64,000 nucleotides of DNA from Bradyrhizobium sp. CSS354 (GTDB taxonomy: Bacteria > Pseudomonadota > Alphaproteobacteria > Rhizobiales > Xanthobacteraceae): positions 124,001 to 188,000 of the forward strand of contig NZ_JAACFU010000002.1 of the NCBI RefSeq assembly GCF_029051725.1, given 5' to 3'. Below the pieces are notes generated by a model, which was given only the letters and a program-made list of their open reading frames with translations, searched no databases and had not been told where the DNA came from. Below, one piece after another: positions 1 to 8,035 of the stretch. The stretch's first letter is position 1; each line of letters begins with the position of its first letter. A program made the position numbers and the translations under genes.

Positions 1-291
1 GCGGACAATTGCTCGGTCTGCGGCCTCGATTTCACGCCGCATCGCGCCGACGATTTGCCCGCCTATCTCGTCATCGTCATCGTCGGGCACATCGTGGTGC
101 CGGCTATTCTGTGGATCGAGACCAACTACACCACGCCGGTCTGGATCAGCTTCGCGGCCTATCTGCCGTTCACCTTCGTCGCCTCGCTCGCCCTGCTGCA
201 GCCGGTGAAGGGAGCCGTGGTCGGATTGCAATGGGCTCTGCGCATGCATGGCTTTGACGAGAACCCGACCGATGGTATTCCGCCGGTGTAA
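1..291 (+). CDS. DUF983 family membrane protein (3' part)
   Basis: The reading frame is open from the first base, so the start lies upstream of the window. The visible part has a Cys-x-x-Cys pair (CSVCGLDF) at the front, the conserved HRADDLPAYLVI stretch and a hydrophobic helix with the GHIVVPAIL motif, then a second hydrophobic segment ending near LLQPVKG. This is the DUF983 pattern: small inner-membrane proteins with an N-terminal zinc-ribbon-like element and two transmembrane helices. Function is unknown. It lies just upstream of a NUDIX gene on the same strand and may be cotranscribed with it. Confidence 0.85.
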   Translation, partial: ADNCSVCGLDFTPHRADDLPAYLVIVIVGHIVVPAILWIETNYTTPVWISFAAYLPFTFVASLALLQPVKGAVVGLQWALRMHGFDENPTDGIPPV

Positions 292-323
292 GCAAAATAA
301 GCAAAAGTGGTTTGGGTGAGGAC

Positions 324-1070
324 ATGACGGGTACGGCGCAGGCGGAAAAGGCGAAGATCCACGAGGGCAAGGAAGCCGACCATCATCCCTATTTCCGCCC
401 GCGGGATGCGGCGACACTGATCCTGGTCGATCGCAGCGGCACAACTCCAAAAGTCCTGGTCGGCAAGCGCCACGACAACGTGGTGTTCATGCCCGGAAAG
501 TTCGTCTTCCCCGGCGGCCGTGTCGACAAGGACGATTATCGCGTGCCGTGCGCGGCGCCGGTCACCGCCGAGTTGGAAGCCAATCTCGCCAAGGGCAGTC
601 CGAAGACGCCGGCCTCGCGCGCGAAGTCGCTCGCGGTTGCCGCGATCCGCGAGGCCTGCGAGGAAACGGGTCTCTGCCTGGGACGCAAAGCCGAGGGCAA
701 GGCAAAACTGGAAGGCCCCTGGAAGCCGTTCGCCGATGCGGGCCTGTTGCCCGATCCCTCCAGCCTGTTCCTGATCGCGCGCGCGATCACTCCGCCCGGC
801 CGCGTCAAGCGGTTCGACACGCGCTTCTTCACGGCGGACGCCTCCGCGATCGCCCATCGCGTCGACGGCGTGATCCATGCCGATGCCGAGCTGGTCGAAC
901 TGGTCTGGGTCGAGCTCGGCTCAAAGCCACTCGCCGACCTGCATCCGATGACGCGCAACGTGCTCAACGAGCTCGACGCGCGCCTTGCCACCGGCCCGCT
1001 CCGCCATGATGCGCCGGTGCCGTTCTTCCATTTCTACGGCGGCAAGATGCAGAAGGATATTTTGAGCTAA
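324..1070 (+). CDS. NUDIX hydrolase
   Basis: The protein (about 248 residues) contains a NUDIX core: a glycine-rich FPGGRV segment, then, after a family-specific insertion, the helix REACEETGL, which carries the Glu residues that bind Mg2+ in this superfamily. NUDIX enzymes cleave nucleoside diphosphates linked to another group; the insertion between GG and REACEE resembles the CoA/acyl-CoA-type or RNA-decapping-like subgroup seen in rhizobia, but the substrate cannot be told. The ATG at 324 follows a GGTGAGG ribosome-binding stretch and is preferred over the TTG at 312. It follows DUF983 by about 30 bp. Confidence 0.85.
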   Translation: MTGTAQAEKAKIHEGKEADHHPYFRPRDAATLILVDRSGTTPKVLVGKRHDNVVFMPGKFVFPGGRVDKDDYRVPCAAPVTAELEANLAKGSPKTPASRAKSLAVAAIREACEETGLCLGRKAEGKAKLEGPWKPFADAGLLPDPSSLFLIARAITPPGRVKRFDTRFFTADASAIAHRVDGVIHADAELVELVWVELGSKPLADLHPMTRNVLNELDARLATGPLRHDAPVPFFHFYGGKMQKDILS

Positions 1071-1128
1071 AGAGTATCCAAGCGAAGTGGAGACCGGTTC
1101 GCGTCTCGTGAAGCTCACGAAACAGGTG

Positions 1129-1217
1129 GTCGTCATGCCCGGGCTTGTCCCGGGCATCCACGTTCTTTGCGCCATGCGGTGAGGCGTGGATGGCCGGGAC
1201 AAGCCCGGCCATGACGA
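1129..1217. repeat. palindromic intergenic repeat (CATGCCCGGG family)
   Basis: Two inverted arms, one beginning GTCATGCCCGGGCTTGTCCC and the other ending in its near-complement before ATGACGA, surround a central segment. This is a rhizobial REP-like element in the 325-bp gap between the NUDIX and monooxygenase genes (1071-1395). Apart from this element I see no gene in the gap. Confidence 0.7.
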
Positions 1218-1395
1218 TGTGGAAGCTTGAGCGCCTGGCCCGATGGATGCTCACCTTCCGGGGTGCGAGCTCGGAATGACGCGAATGTGCTGAGCGGCCA
1301 CTCAAAAACAAAATAATCTTCCCGCCTCCCCCGATGGCGGAGTTCCAGGGCATGCCTATGTCTTCCGGAACGACACCAAGAACGGACACCGGGCG

Positions 1396-2721
1396 ATGGC
1401 ACAACGGCAACTCAAGCTTGGCGCGTTCATGCGCCCGATCAGCATCCACACCGGCGCCTGGCGCTATCCCGGGGCCTGGCCGGACGCCAATTTCAACTTC
1501 GGCCACATCAAGACGCTGATCCAGAAGCTCGAGGCCGGCAAGTTCGACGCCTTCTTCATGGCCGATCACCTCGCCGTCTTGAACATGCCGGTCAATGCGC
1601 TCAAGCGCAGCCACACGGTCACCTCGTTCGAACCTTTCACGCTGTTGTCGGCGCTCTCCGCCGTCACCGAGCGGATCGGCCTGATCGCGACGGGCTCGAC
1701 CACATTCGACGAGCCCTATCACGTCGCGCGGCGCTTCGCCTCGCTCGACCATCTCAGCGGCGGCCGTGCGGGCTGGAACATCGTCACCACATCGAACCCG
1801 GATGCGGCGCTGAATTTCGGTCTCGACGACCACATGGAGCACGCCGAGCGCTACAAGCGCGCCCGCGAGTTCTACGACGTCGTCACCGGCCTGTGGGATT
1901 CCTTCGCCGACGACGCCTTCGTGCGCGACGTCGAAAGCGGCGTGTTCGTCGATCCCGCCAAGATGCATGTGCTCGACCACCAAGGCAAATATTTGAAAGT
2001 GCGCGGTCCCCTCAACATCGCCCGGCCGGTCCAGGGCTGGCCGGTGATTGTGCAGGCTGGCGCCTCCGAGGACGGCCGGCAGCTCGCCGCCGAGACCGCG
2101 GAAGCCGTCTTCACCGGCGGCGGCAGCCTTGCCGACAGCCAAAAGCTTTATGCCGACGTCAAGGGCCGCATGGCGAAGATCGGCCGCGACCCTGAGCACC
2201 TCAAGATCCTGCCCGGCGCCTTCGTCGTGGTCGGCGACAGCGTCGACGAGGCCAGGGAGAAGCGCGCGCTGCTCGACAGCCGCGTGCACTACGACAGCGC
2301 CATCGCCTCGCTTTCGGTCGTTCTCGGCACCGATGCCTCCGGCTTCGATCCGGATGGACCGCTTCCCGAAATCCCCGAGACCAATGCCAGCAAGAGCGGC
2401 CGGCAGCGCATGGTCGACCTCGCCGCCCGCGACAAGCTCACCGTGCGCCAGCTCGCCCAGCGCGTCGGCGGCTATGGCGGGCTGTCCTTCGTCGGCACCG
2501 CCAAAACCATCGCCGACCAGATGGAGGAATGGCTGGTCGGGCGCGGCTCCGACGGCTTCAACATCATGTTCCCGTTCCTGCCCGCCGGCCTCGACGATTT
2601 CGTCGACAAGGTGGTCCCGGAGCTGCAGCGCCGCGGGATTTTCCGGAAAGAGTACGAAGGGCCCACTTTGAGAGAGAATCTGGGCCTGCCCCGGCCTAAA
2701 AACCGGTTCTTCGAGGCGTAA
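1396..2721 (+). CDS. LLM-class FMN-dependent monooxygenase (NtaA/SnaA/DszA type)
   Basis: This 441-residue protein has the length and motifs of the NtaA/SnaA/DszA subgroup of bacterial luciferase-like monooxygenases: the N-terminal WRYPGAWPDA region, FFMADHLAVL, the RFASLDHLSGGRAGWNIVT motif and the C-terminal GSDGFNIMFPFLP. Members use FMNH2 from a separate reductase to oxygenate small organic compounds such as nitrilotriacetate, sulfonates or thiophenes. No flavin reductase gene is adjacent, so the substrate and partner remain open. The gene stands alone between a repeat and rpmG. Confidence 0.9.
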   Translation: MAQRQLKLGAFMRPISIHTGAWRYPGAWPDANFNFGHIKTLIQKLEAGKFDAFFMADHLAVLNMPVNALKRSHTVTSFEPFTLLSALSAVTERIGLIATGSTTFDEPYHVARRFASLDHLSGGRAGWNIVTTSNPDAALNFGLDDHMEHAERYKRAREFYDVVTGLWDSFADDAFVRDVESGVFVDPAKMHVLDHQGKYLKVRGPLNIARPVQGWPVIVQAGASEDGRQLAAETAEAVFTGGGSLADSQKLYADVKGRMAKIGRDPEHLKILPGAFVVVGDSVDEAREKRALLDSRVHYDSAIASLSVVLGTDASGFDPDGPLPEIPETNASKSGRQRMVDLAARDKLTVRQLAQRVGGYGGLSFVGTAKTIADQMEEWLVGRGSDGFNIMFPFLPAGLDDFVDKVVPELQRRGIFRKEYEGPTLRENLGLPRPKNRFFEA

Positions 2722-2757
2722 TCGGGCCGATTTGAGCGGTTTCCGACCCCTAAAATC

Positions 2758-2786
2758 TTGACATCAAGCCGTTTCTGGCTAGGTTG
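2758..2786 (+). promoter_or_regulatory. possible promoter of rpmG
   Basis: A perfect TTGACA (2758-2763) is followed after 16-17 bp by a weak TAGGTT-like -10 element, about 60 bp upstream of the rpmG start. The -35 match is strong and the -10 match is poor, so this is tentative. Confidence 0.3.
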
Positions 2787-2845
2787 CCGGCCAACGCGGG
2801 CCATTTGGCCGGCTCCAGATTCCCTTCATTCCTGAGGTTCTGAAC

Positions 2846-3013
2846 ATGGCCAAAGCGGTCACCATCAAGGTCAAGCTCGTGTCCTCGGCCGACACCGGCT
2901 TCTACTACGTCGCCAAGAAGAATTCGCGCACCATGACCGACAAGCTGGTCAAGAAGAAGTACGACCCCGTCGCGCGCAAGCACGTCGAATTCCGCGAAGC
3001 CAAGATCAAGTAA
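2846..3013 (+). CDS. rpmG: 50S ribosomal protein L33
   Basis: A 55-residue basic protein beginning [19 protein letters not shown] and ending EFREAKIK, the typical alphaproteobacterial L33. The core [10 protein letters not shown] and [10 protein letters not shown] segments are the family signature. It has no cysteines, so it is the zinc-independent (C-minus) form. L33 sits near the E site of the large ribosomal subunit. The gene is monocistronic, with a clear terminator immediately downstream. Confidence 0.97.
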   Translation: MAKAVTIKVKLVSSADTGFYYVAKKNSRTMTDKLVKKKYDPVARKHVEFREAKIK

Positions 3014-3042
3014 GCAAGATCGCGGAACGTAGAAGACTTTCG

Positions 3043-3072
3043 CGGGGCCCTTTCGGGCCCCGTTTCATTTTG
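3043..3072 (+). terminator. Rho-independent terminator after rpmG
   Basis: An 8-bp perfect GC stem (CGGGGCCC / GGGCCCCG) with a TTTC loop is followed by TTTCATTTTG. It lies 30 bp after the rpmG stop codon. Confidence 0.9.
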
Positions 3073-3108
3073 CGCCCAGCCTCTCGGGTGCCGGACGCGC
3101 TGCGGCCG

Positions 3109-3753
3109 TTACCCGGCCATCCATCGTCGCTGCAACCACGGGCTCAGCCCGAGCACGCCGAGGTGACCAAGCGGCAGTTCGACGACGTTCTTCGTAGGCA
3201 GGTATCGACGCGCCCTCTCCGCTAACGCCTGGCTGCGGGCTCGCGGAACGAGACGGTCAAAACGTCCAACGACAATCCGGCTATCCCGGTGGACACTGTG
3301 GATCGAATCGATCGGGTTGAGATTCCTGAGCGCGATAGAGAAATCATTCCGCGAAAATCCCATGCGCACCGCATCGCGCTGGACCGTACGCGCAGCCGGG
3401 CTCGACCATATCATGAGGTCCCCCCTGTCAGCCGACGCGAAGCTCCAGAGCGGTACGCCGAGCGCTGCAGCGACAAGCGTCGCCGGAACTGTCCCCATGC
3501 TGTAGCCCACGACGGCCCGCGGCAGGTCATGCAAACGTGCACGCCGAACCGCAATGTCGACCATGTCGCCGATGCGAGCCGCACAGATCAGGGGATTTGG
3601 GCAGACCACATCGTCTGGCAGGCGGTAACAGGCGGCGAACGCGGAGTTCGGAATTAATCCGACCTTCTGCGCCAGCCCAAACCCCGTTCGCCACGGCAGG
3701 AAGTAGATCGGCCCTGTCCGGGCGCTGCCTTCCAGAATTGCGAACTGGTCCAC
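3109..3753 (-). CDS. alpha/beta hydrolase-like protein, N-terminus uncertain
   Basis: The product contains a nucleophile elbow GYSMGT (G-x-S-x-G), a late acid segment GRFDRLVP and a C-terminal LPLGHLG that could supply the catalytic His, in the order expected for an alpha/beta hydrolase. The open frame extends upstream to 3849 but would then overlap the DUF378 gene by more than 80 bp. A GTG at 3753, just after the DUF378 stop, is a more economical start and gives 214 residues, somewhat short for the family. It may be translated after DUF378 or be an N-terminally shortened relic. Substrate unknown. Confidence 0.6.
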   Translation of the reverse strand: MDQFAILEGSARTGPIYFLPWRTGFGLAQKVGLIPNSAFAACYRLPDDVVCPNPLICAARIGDMVDIAVRRARLHDLPRAVVGYSMGTVPATLVAAALGVPLWSFASADRGDLMIWSSPAARTVQRDAVRMGFSRNDFSIALRNLNPIDSIHSVHRDSRIVVGRFDRLVPRARSQALAERARRYLPTKNVVELPLGHLGVLGLSPWLQRRWMAG

Positions 3754-3763
3754 CGGCCCGCGT

Positions 3764-4003
3764 TCACCGATAACTGACTTGTCGGTCCGCCGACGCTGTA
3801 CGTGCGAGCGCTCCAATCTGCCAGATCGCCGAGAGCGCCACGACCACATAGATCACGCGGGATGCTGCCGACGATGTCGCGGTCTCTGCCGCGCCGTTGC
3901 CGAAGATGGCACTCACGAGATCAAAGTCGAAAAGTCCGACCAGGCCCCAGTTCACACCGCCGACGATAACCAGAAGCAAAGAGATGATGTTGACTGCGCG
4001 CAT
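3764..4003 (-). CDS. DUF378 family small membrane protein
   Basis: A 79-residue protein starting MRAVNIISLLLVIVGGVNWG, with two hydrophobic helices and the GLVGLFDFDLVSAIFG motif that defines DUF378 (YuzA-like). The start at 4003 has a GGAGG ribosome-binding site 7 bases upstream, which rules out the longer frame from 4093. Function unknown; members are small inner-membrane proteins. A possible FixK/FNR-type box lies about 80 bp upstream. Confidence 0.85.
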   Translation of the reverse strand: MRAVNIISLLLVIVGGVNWGLVGLFDFDLVSAIFGNGAAETATSSAASRVIYVVVALSAIWQIGALARTASADRQVSYR

Positions 4004-4079
4004 TATTGACCTCCGAGCTAAAAAACACGCGCAGTCAAAGCACCCGGCCAGCCACCGTTCCTGAGAACACCAACGCGCA

Positions 4080-4093
4080 TTAACTTGGATCAA
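4080..4093 (-). promoter_or_regulatory. possible FixK/FNR-type box upstream of DUF378
   Basis: TTAACTTGGATCAA matches 11 of 14 positions of the rhizobial anaerobox TTGATCTGGATCAA; one half-site (ATCAA) is perfect and the other degenerate. It lies about 80 bp upstream of the DUF378 start on the minus strand. A FixK-like regulator is encoded 1.2 kb away. Tentative. Confidence 0.3.
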
Positions 4094-4113
4094 GCAAGAA
4101 CCTGGATCAAAGG

Positions 4114-4409
4114 ACCTGCTTCAGCGGTCTTGCCTCGGCCATTTTGTTCCTGCTGACGATGATCGCGGGTGGGCTGGATGTGATCATTCCCCACAATGCA
4201 GTGCTCGCGTTGTTCGGAACGCAACAGCGTTCGGCGGATTCGGTCTCGTCATTGCCGCCACTGTGCTCGTGATCTTCGACGCGTCCTACAGCCAGCGCCA
4301 GCTCGACACCGAATTGCTGGACGTGCCTGATCTTGCAAACAAGACCGGACAGAAGCCCGGCAAGGTTGCGCGTCAGCAGCCTCGGAATATCGCCAAGGTG
4401 CGCGACTGA
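4114..4409 (+). pseudogene. frameshifted small membrane protein remnant
   Basis: Two adjoining reading frames each give membrane-protein-like sequence. The first (from 4114) reads LASAILFLLTMIAGGLDVII and then NAVLALFG before running into a stop at 4270. The second, in another frame, reads GFGLVIAATVLVIFDASYSQ, continues as a hydrophilic tail (QLDTELLDVPDLANKTGQKP) and stops at 4407-4409. A single frameshift near 4230 would join them into one two-helix protein of about 95 residues. No good start codon is seen in the first frame. It is most likely a decayed gene; sequencing error is the alternative. Confidence 0.4.
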
Positions 4410-4582
4410 CCAGCTGACCTCAGATTGGCAAGCCCAAAAACCTCGCCGATCTGTTGGCCACGATGCCGGCTCTCGCGTGTCGACAGGAATATCCTCTCAA
4501 CCCCCGGTTGCTCGCTGCTAAATGTATGTTACCGTGCACTTGCCGGGCAGAATGTCCGTCCCGGCTTTGGAAGGACATGGTC

Positions 4583-5137
4583 ATGAGATTCTCATCAAGC
4601 CTTGTCGTGCCTTCAGCCGTCGCTGCCTTGTCAACAATCTTGCTGTGCGCGCCGGCAGCGTCGCAAATCCCAACCGGCTCCGCCGCCACGATTCCCCCTG
4701 TCACGGTCGACGCGCCGAAACAGGTGGCAAGGCCGCACGTGCTGGTGCGGGGCGCAAACACAATTGCGCCGCGTCGGACTGCGCCAACAGCTCAAACGTC
4801 AGCCGCGCGCACGCCTTCTTACGCGCCGGGTTCTGTGATGGGGAGAATTGCCAGCCTGGAGAAAGTCGCCAGCAGCTGCAACGGTGGCTGTGCATCGAGC
4901 TTTCCGAAAGGCAAGGAGCCTTGGATCGGATGTAGCGAGTCGGGCGGCCAACTAGACTACGGACCCTTCTCACCAACCTGCCGAGACACCATCACCCACA
5001 CATCTTACCTGGGTTGCGTCGAAACAAAGACGTTCTTGGGCGAAGGCCGCAACAAGGCCCGCTGGTTGTGCAGCAGCCTGGCCGCCGGCAACAGGTTTAA
5101 GGTCGCCGATCTCAAGCGGTCAGGACGCACGCGTTAG
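4583..5137 (+). CDS. secreted hypothetical protein
   Basis: From the ATG at 4583 (GGAAGG ribosome-binding site 8 bases upstream) the product has a typical signal peptide, MRFSSSLVVPSAVAALSTIL followed by an alanine-rich region ending APAASQ. A Pro/Thr/Ala-rich linker of about 70 residues follows, then a C-terminal domain with six cysteines (SSCNGGCASS, WIGCSES, TCRDTI, GCVETK, WLCSSL), which suggests disulfides in the periplasm. I recognise no family. The frame is open further upstream to 4454, but that part lacks a signal and a ribosome-binding site. A strong terminator follows. Confidence 0.65.
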   Translation: MRFSSSLVVPSAVAALSTILLCAPAASQIPTGSAATIPPVTVDAPKQVARPHVLVRGANTIAPRRTAPTAQTSAARTPSYAPGSVMGRIASLEKVASSCNGGCASSFPKGKEPWIGCSESGGQLDYGPFSPTCRDTITHTSYLGCVETKTFLGEGRNKARWLCSSLAAGNRFKVADLKRSGRTR

Positions 5138-5165
5138 TTCATACCGCTGGCGTAGCGAACAACGA

Positions 5166-5203
5166 GCCGCCAGCCTGCCCAAAAGCTGGCGGCTTTTCTT
5201 TTC
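5166..5203 (+). terminator. Rho-independent terminator
   Basis: A 9-bp perfect stem GCCGCCAGC / GCTGGCGGC with a 10-base loop is followed by TTTTCTTTT. It terminates the secreted-protein gene at 4583-5137. Confidence 0.9.
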
Positions 5204-5240
5204 GCCTTGCTGCAGTACCGCTGCGCTCATTGCATCGAAC

Positions 5241-5254
5241 TTGATCTCCCTCAA
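5241..5254 (+). promoter_or_regulatory. FixK/FNR-type box upstream of the Crp/Fnr-family gene
   Basis: TTGATCTCCCTCAA contains a perfect TTGAT half-site, a 4-base spacer and a CTCAA half-site (one mismatch to ATCAA). It lies 60 bp upstream of the start codon of a regulator whose recognition helix carries the E-x-x-S-R residues that read exactly this type of site, so autoregulation is likely. Confidence 0.5.
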
Positions 5255-5314
5255 CCTTGCTTGCCGTTCTTTCCCATAGCCTCAGTTTGGTTCCGCGCAA
5301 GCGGGGGAGGAACG

Positions 5315-5983
5315 ATGCTCGTAAGAAAGCAACAAATTGTGCCTCAACGGCCAAGCTCGAGCGAATTGAATGCGCTCGCCGGGCACGCTGTGTTTTGCAG
5401 CGAATTCAAATATAGACGCGGCACCGAGATCTTCGGAGAGGCGGAGCCGATCCAATATCTTTACCAGGTCAAGAGCGGGGCGGTTCGAAGCTATAAATTG
5501 TTGGCCGACGGTCGGCGGCAGATTATGGCCTTTCATCTCCCCGGTGATATCTTCGGCGTCGAGAACGGTGCAGTTCACCGATTTACCGCCGAAGCGATTG
5601 TGGAAACGATTGTCCGCCTGACCGATCGCCAAAATGTCGCCGAGCAGGAGCGTGGCAGTGCGACCACGACCAACAACGTGCTCAGGCTCGTCACCGGCAG
5701 CCTTCAACATGCCGAAACTCACATGCTGTTACTCGGAAGGAAAACGGCAATCGAGAAGGTCGCGGCTTTCTTGATCGAGATGGACGTCCGCTTGACTGCG
5801 GCCGGAATTATGAGCCTCCCCATGAACCGTCGCGATATCGCCGACTATTTGGGGCTGACGCTGGAGACGGTGTCACGTGCTCTGTCACAACTCAGGGATC
5901 GTGACATTCTCAGCTTCATCGGGCAGTCCCAGCGACAAATCATATTGCGGGATCGAGCAAAATTGACCGAGTTCGATCAATGA
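5315..5983 (+). CDS. Crp/Fnr family transcriptional regulator (FixK-like)
   Basis: A 222-residue regulator with an N-terminal cyclic-nucleotide-binding-like beta roll (GEAEPIQYLYQVKSGAVRSY, LPGDIFG) and a C-terminal winged helix with the HTH at about 171-192 (NRRDIADYLGLTLETVSRAL). Glu184, Ser187 and Arg188 match the FNR/FixK residues that read TTGAT-N4-ATCAA. The N-terminal cysteine cluster of FNR is absent and Cys28 is the only cysteine, so it is not a [4Fe-4S] oxygen sensor itself; FixK proteins of rhizobia look like this. The ATG at 5315 is preceded by GGGGGAGG. The frame is open to 5207 but that part is not needed. Confidence 0.85.
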   Translation: MLVRKQQIVPQRPSSSELNALAGHAVFCSEFKYRRGTEIFGEAEPIQYLYQVKSGAVRSYKLLADGRRQIMAFHLPGDIFGVENGAVHRFTAEAIVETIVRLTDRQNVAEQERGSATTTNNVLRLVTGSLQHAETHMLLLGRKTAIEKVAAFLIEMDVRLTAAGIMSLPMNRRDIADYLGLTLETVSRALSQLRDRDILSFIGQSQRQIILRDRAKLTEFDQ

Positions 5984-6095
5984 GCGGAATTGATGCATTT
6001 GGCCCGGGACAGACCAAGTGTGACCCACCTCGCAGAGCGCCGTGACCGGTTTCAATATCTCCAGCGGGATCGTTGCATGAACCTGGTCCATTCCC

Positions 6096-7337
6096 GTGAA
6101 GAGCCATTTGCCGTTGCTGGATCCGCTGCGCTTCGCCGCCGCCCTCGGCGTCGCCATGTTTCACCAGATGTTCTGGTCCTGGGCTTGGACCTCGATCGGC
6201 GTCCCGGGTTTCGAGCGCACCGTCGCCGCCGATGTTCTCTACCCGTCCGCCGCGCCCTACACATGGTTCGGCTGGGTCGGCGTTGAAATCTTCTTTGTCA
6301 TTTCCGGTTTCGTCATCGCGAATTCCGCGAGCACATCTTCGCCGGGCGAGTTTCTCCTTGGCCGCGCGCTCAGGATTTATCCGGCGGTCTGGGTTTGCGC
6401 CACCGCGACCTTCCTCGTTCTGCTCCTCTTCGGAAGCGGACCCGCATCCGAATTCATTCTGCCCTACATCCACGCCATGCTGATGGTCCCGAAGGGCGTC
6501 ACAGGCCAATGGCTTGACGAGGTCTACTGGACGCTGGCCGCCGAGACGGCATTTTATGGTCTCGTGTTCTGCGCGATGCTCACGAAGAGGATCACCCTGC
6601 GGCACCTGGCCTGGGGGCTCACCATCTACAGCGCAATCTTCAATGCCGTCGCGCTGCTCGTGCTGTCTTGCACGACGCCGTCCGACTTGCCTTATCTGGT
6701 CATTCTAATGTTCCGGGTGCCGTGCGCGGCGTTCCTGCTGACGCATGGCTGCTTCTTTGCGCTGGGGATCTGGCTGTTCATCTCCGCGAACAGACAATTG
6801 ACGGTGCTCGAACAGATCGCAATTGCCATCACGTGCCTTTCGGGCGCGGCGGAAATCTACTTCTTTGCCTCGTTTTTCTTGACGTCCATCCCCGCCATCG
6901 CGGATCAATCAGCCCTAGTGCCGATCATGGTGTGGGCGGCTGCGGTGCTCCTCATTGCCCTCGTCGCGAACCGGCACCGGCGCTCTGCGGGCAGAGCTTC
7001 TCCTGAAGCACCAGCCTATTTGAGAACGCTCGGACTGATCACCTATCCGCTCTATCTCACGCACAACGTCATTGGCACCGCGATCATTCGTGCCCTGGTC
7101 GATGCCGGCTGGGACGCCACCTCGGCCGTACGGGTCGCGCTGGGCATGCTTGTTCTGGTCTGCTGGTTCATTTGCGCGAAGGTCGAGCCCGCCGTCAGAG
7201 GCGCGCTGATGCAAACCCTTTCGTATTTCGGAAAGCTGCCGGAAAGGCAGCCGGCATCCCGCCGCCCGGCACTGGCGCAGGGGCTGCGACTGTACCCCGC
7301 ACGTTCCCTCTCGCGTCCCGGACGCGCTGCAGCGTGA
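6096..7337 (+). CDS. acyltransferase family 3 (OafA/YrhL-type) membrane protein
   Basis: A 413-residue integral membrane acyltransferase. The start of the domain, LLDPLRFAAALGVAMFHQ, carries the conserved R-x-x-A-x-x-x-V-x-x-x-H pattern of acyltransferase-3 enzymes, and GVEIFFVISGFVIA is the second family signature. About ten transmembrane segments follow. Such proteins O-acylate exported sugars, for example exopolysaccharide or LPS residues. The GTG at 6096 is the only in-frame start after an upstream stop, but it has no good ribosome-binding site. The last residues (RSLSRPGRAAA) and the stop codon are supplied by a dispersed repeat, so the native C-terminus may have been altered. Confidence 0.85.
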   Translation: MKSHLPLLDPLRFAAALGVAMFHQMFWSWAWTSIGVPGFERTVAADVLYPSAAPYTWFGWVGVEIFFVISGFVIANSASTSSPGEFLLGRALRIYPAVWVCATATFLVLLLFGSGPASEFILPYIHAMLMVPKGVTGQWLDEVYWTLAAETAFYGLVFCAMLTKRITLRHLAWGLTIYSAIFNAVALLVLSCTTPSDLPYLVILMFRVPCAAFLLTHGCFFALGIWLFISANRQLTVLEQIAIAITCLSGAAEIYFFASFFLTSIPAIADQSALVPIMVWAAAVLLIALVANRHRRSAGRASPEAPAYLRTLGLITYPLYLTHNVIGTAIIRALVDAGWDATSAVRVALGMLVLVCWFICAKVEPAVRGALMQTLSYFGKLPERQPASRRPALAQGLRLYPARSLSRPGRAAA

Positions 7338-7459
7338 AACGCTGCTGCGCAGAGCCTGGACCCAGAAAGCGACACAGCACGCTGCAGAGACGTAGGTCCC
7401 GGCTCTGCAGCGCACCGCTGAAGAAGCGCTGCGCTGCGTCCGGCAAGGAAAGCACGAGC
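7311..7459. repeat. compound dispersed repeat (CGTCCCGGACGCGCTGCAGC family)
   Basis: The segment begins TCGCGTCCCGGACGCGCTGC and ends in GCGCTGCGTCCGGCAAGG with an insert between, the same arms as the compact palindrome at 55515-55565. It overlaps the 3' end of the acyltransferase gene. Confidence 0.6.
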
Positions 7460-7585
7460 GAGGCGCGCTTCTGGAAGCGTCGCCTCCGCTGTGCGCGCAT
7501 GAGACGATGTTGAGCCGTGCCGCACCAATGTCGGCTATGGGCCAACAGGCGACTTTCGCGAAAGCAGCCGCCTGCCGAGAGAGTC

Positions 7586-7933
7586 TTATAGCGACCGCAC
7601 TTCAAAACCAAATCCTGCCGCCTCAATGGCGGCCAAGGTCTTGGCAAAGAACCACTCGGCTTCGTTTGGAATTGGAAACTTTAAAAACACTGAAATTATA
7701 ATTGCGCGTCCTGCAAGCTCCGGACGTTTCGCGGTCATCTCACCGCATTCAATAAAGCGGAGATAGGCATTGAGCTTTTCTTGCAGGATAAAAAGGTGGG
7801 ATTTGACGTCCTCCCACGGGAGGTGATCTGAAATTGTCAGGACGGCTCTGCCGGTGGGATCATCTATCCCGATAAAATCGACAACTTCGATTTTCTCAAC
7901 GGTCATCTGGCTTAATCTTGCGCTGCTCGCCAT
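7586..7933 (-). CDS. DUF6572-like protein
   Basis: A 115-residue soluble protein whose core, EKIEVVDFIGIDDPTGRAVL then TISDHLPW and KLNAYLRFIECGE, is the signature I associate with the DUF6572 family, small proteins of unknown function often found in accessory regions. The start at 7933 (MASSARLSQ) has AAGG nearby; an internal ATG at 7906 (MTVEKIE) is possible. The longer frame to 7981 is coded by a dispersed repeat and is not native. Confidence 0.65.
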   Translation of the reverse strand: MASSARLSQMTVEKIEVVDFIGIDDPTGRAVLTISDHLPWEDVKSHLFILQEKLNAYLRFIECGEMTAKRPELAGRAIIISVFLKFPIPNEAEWFFAKTLAAIEAAGFGFEVRSL

Positions 7934-7960
7934 TGACCTTGCCCGCGTTGCGCGATGTCC

Positions 7961-8030
7961 GCAATGGGTCACAAGCGGCATTCGGCCGGATGCACACGGT
8001 CGGTCGGCTATGGGCCAGAAACGGAAATCT
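7961..8030. repeat. dispersed repeat, GGGTCACAAGCGG...GTCGGCTATGGGCCA type, copy 1
   Basis: CAATGGGTCACAAGCGG, a spacer, then GTCGGCTATGGGCCAGAA and CGGAAAT. The same block order occurs at 11037-11106, and a partial copy (TGTCGGCTATGGGCCAACAG) at 7529-7548. None encodes a protein, and copy 1 artificially extends the frame of the neighbouring DUF6572-like gene. Confidence 0.6.
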
Positions 8031-8035
8031 GCCCT

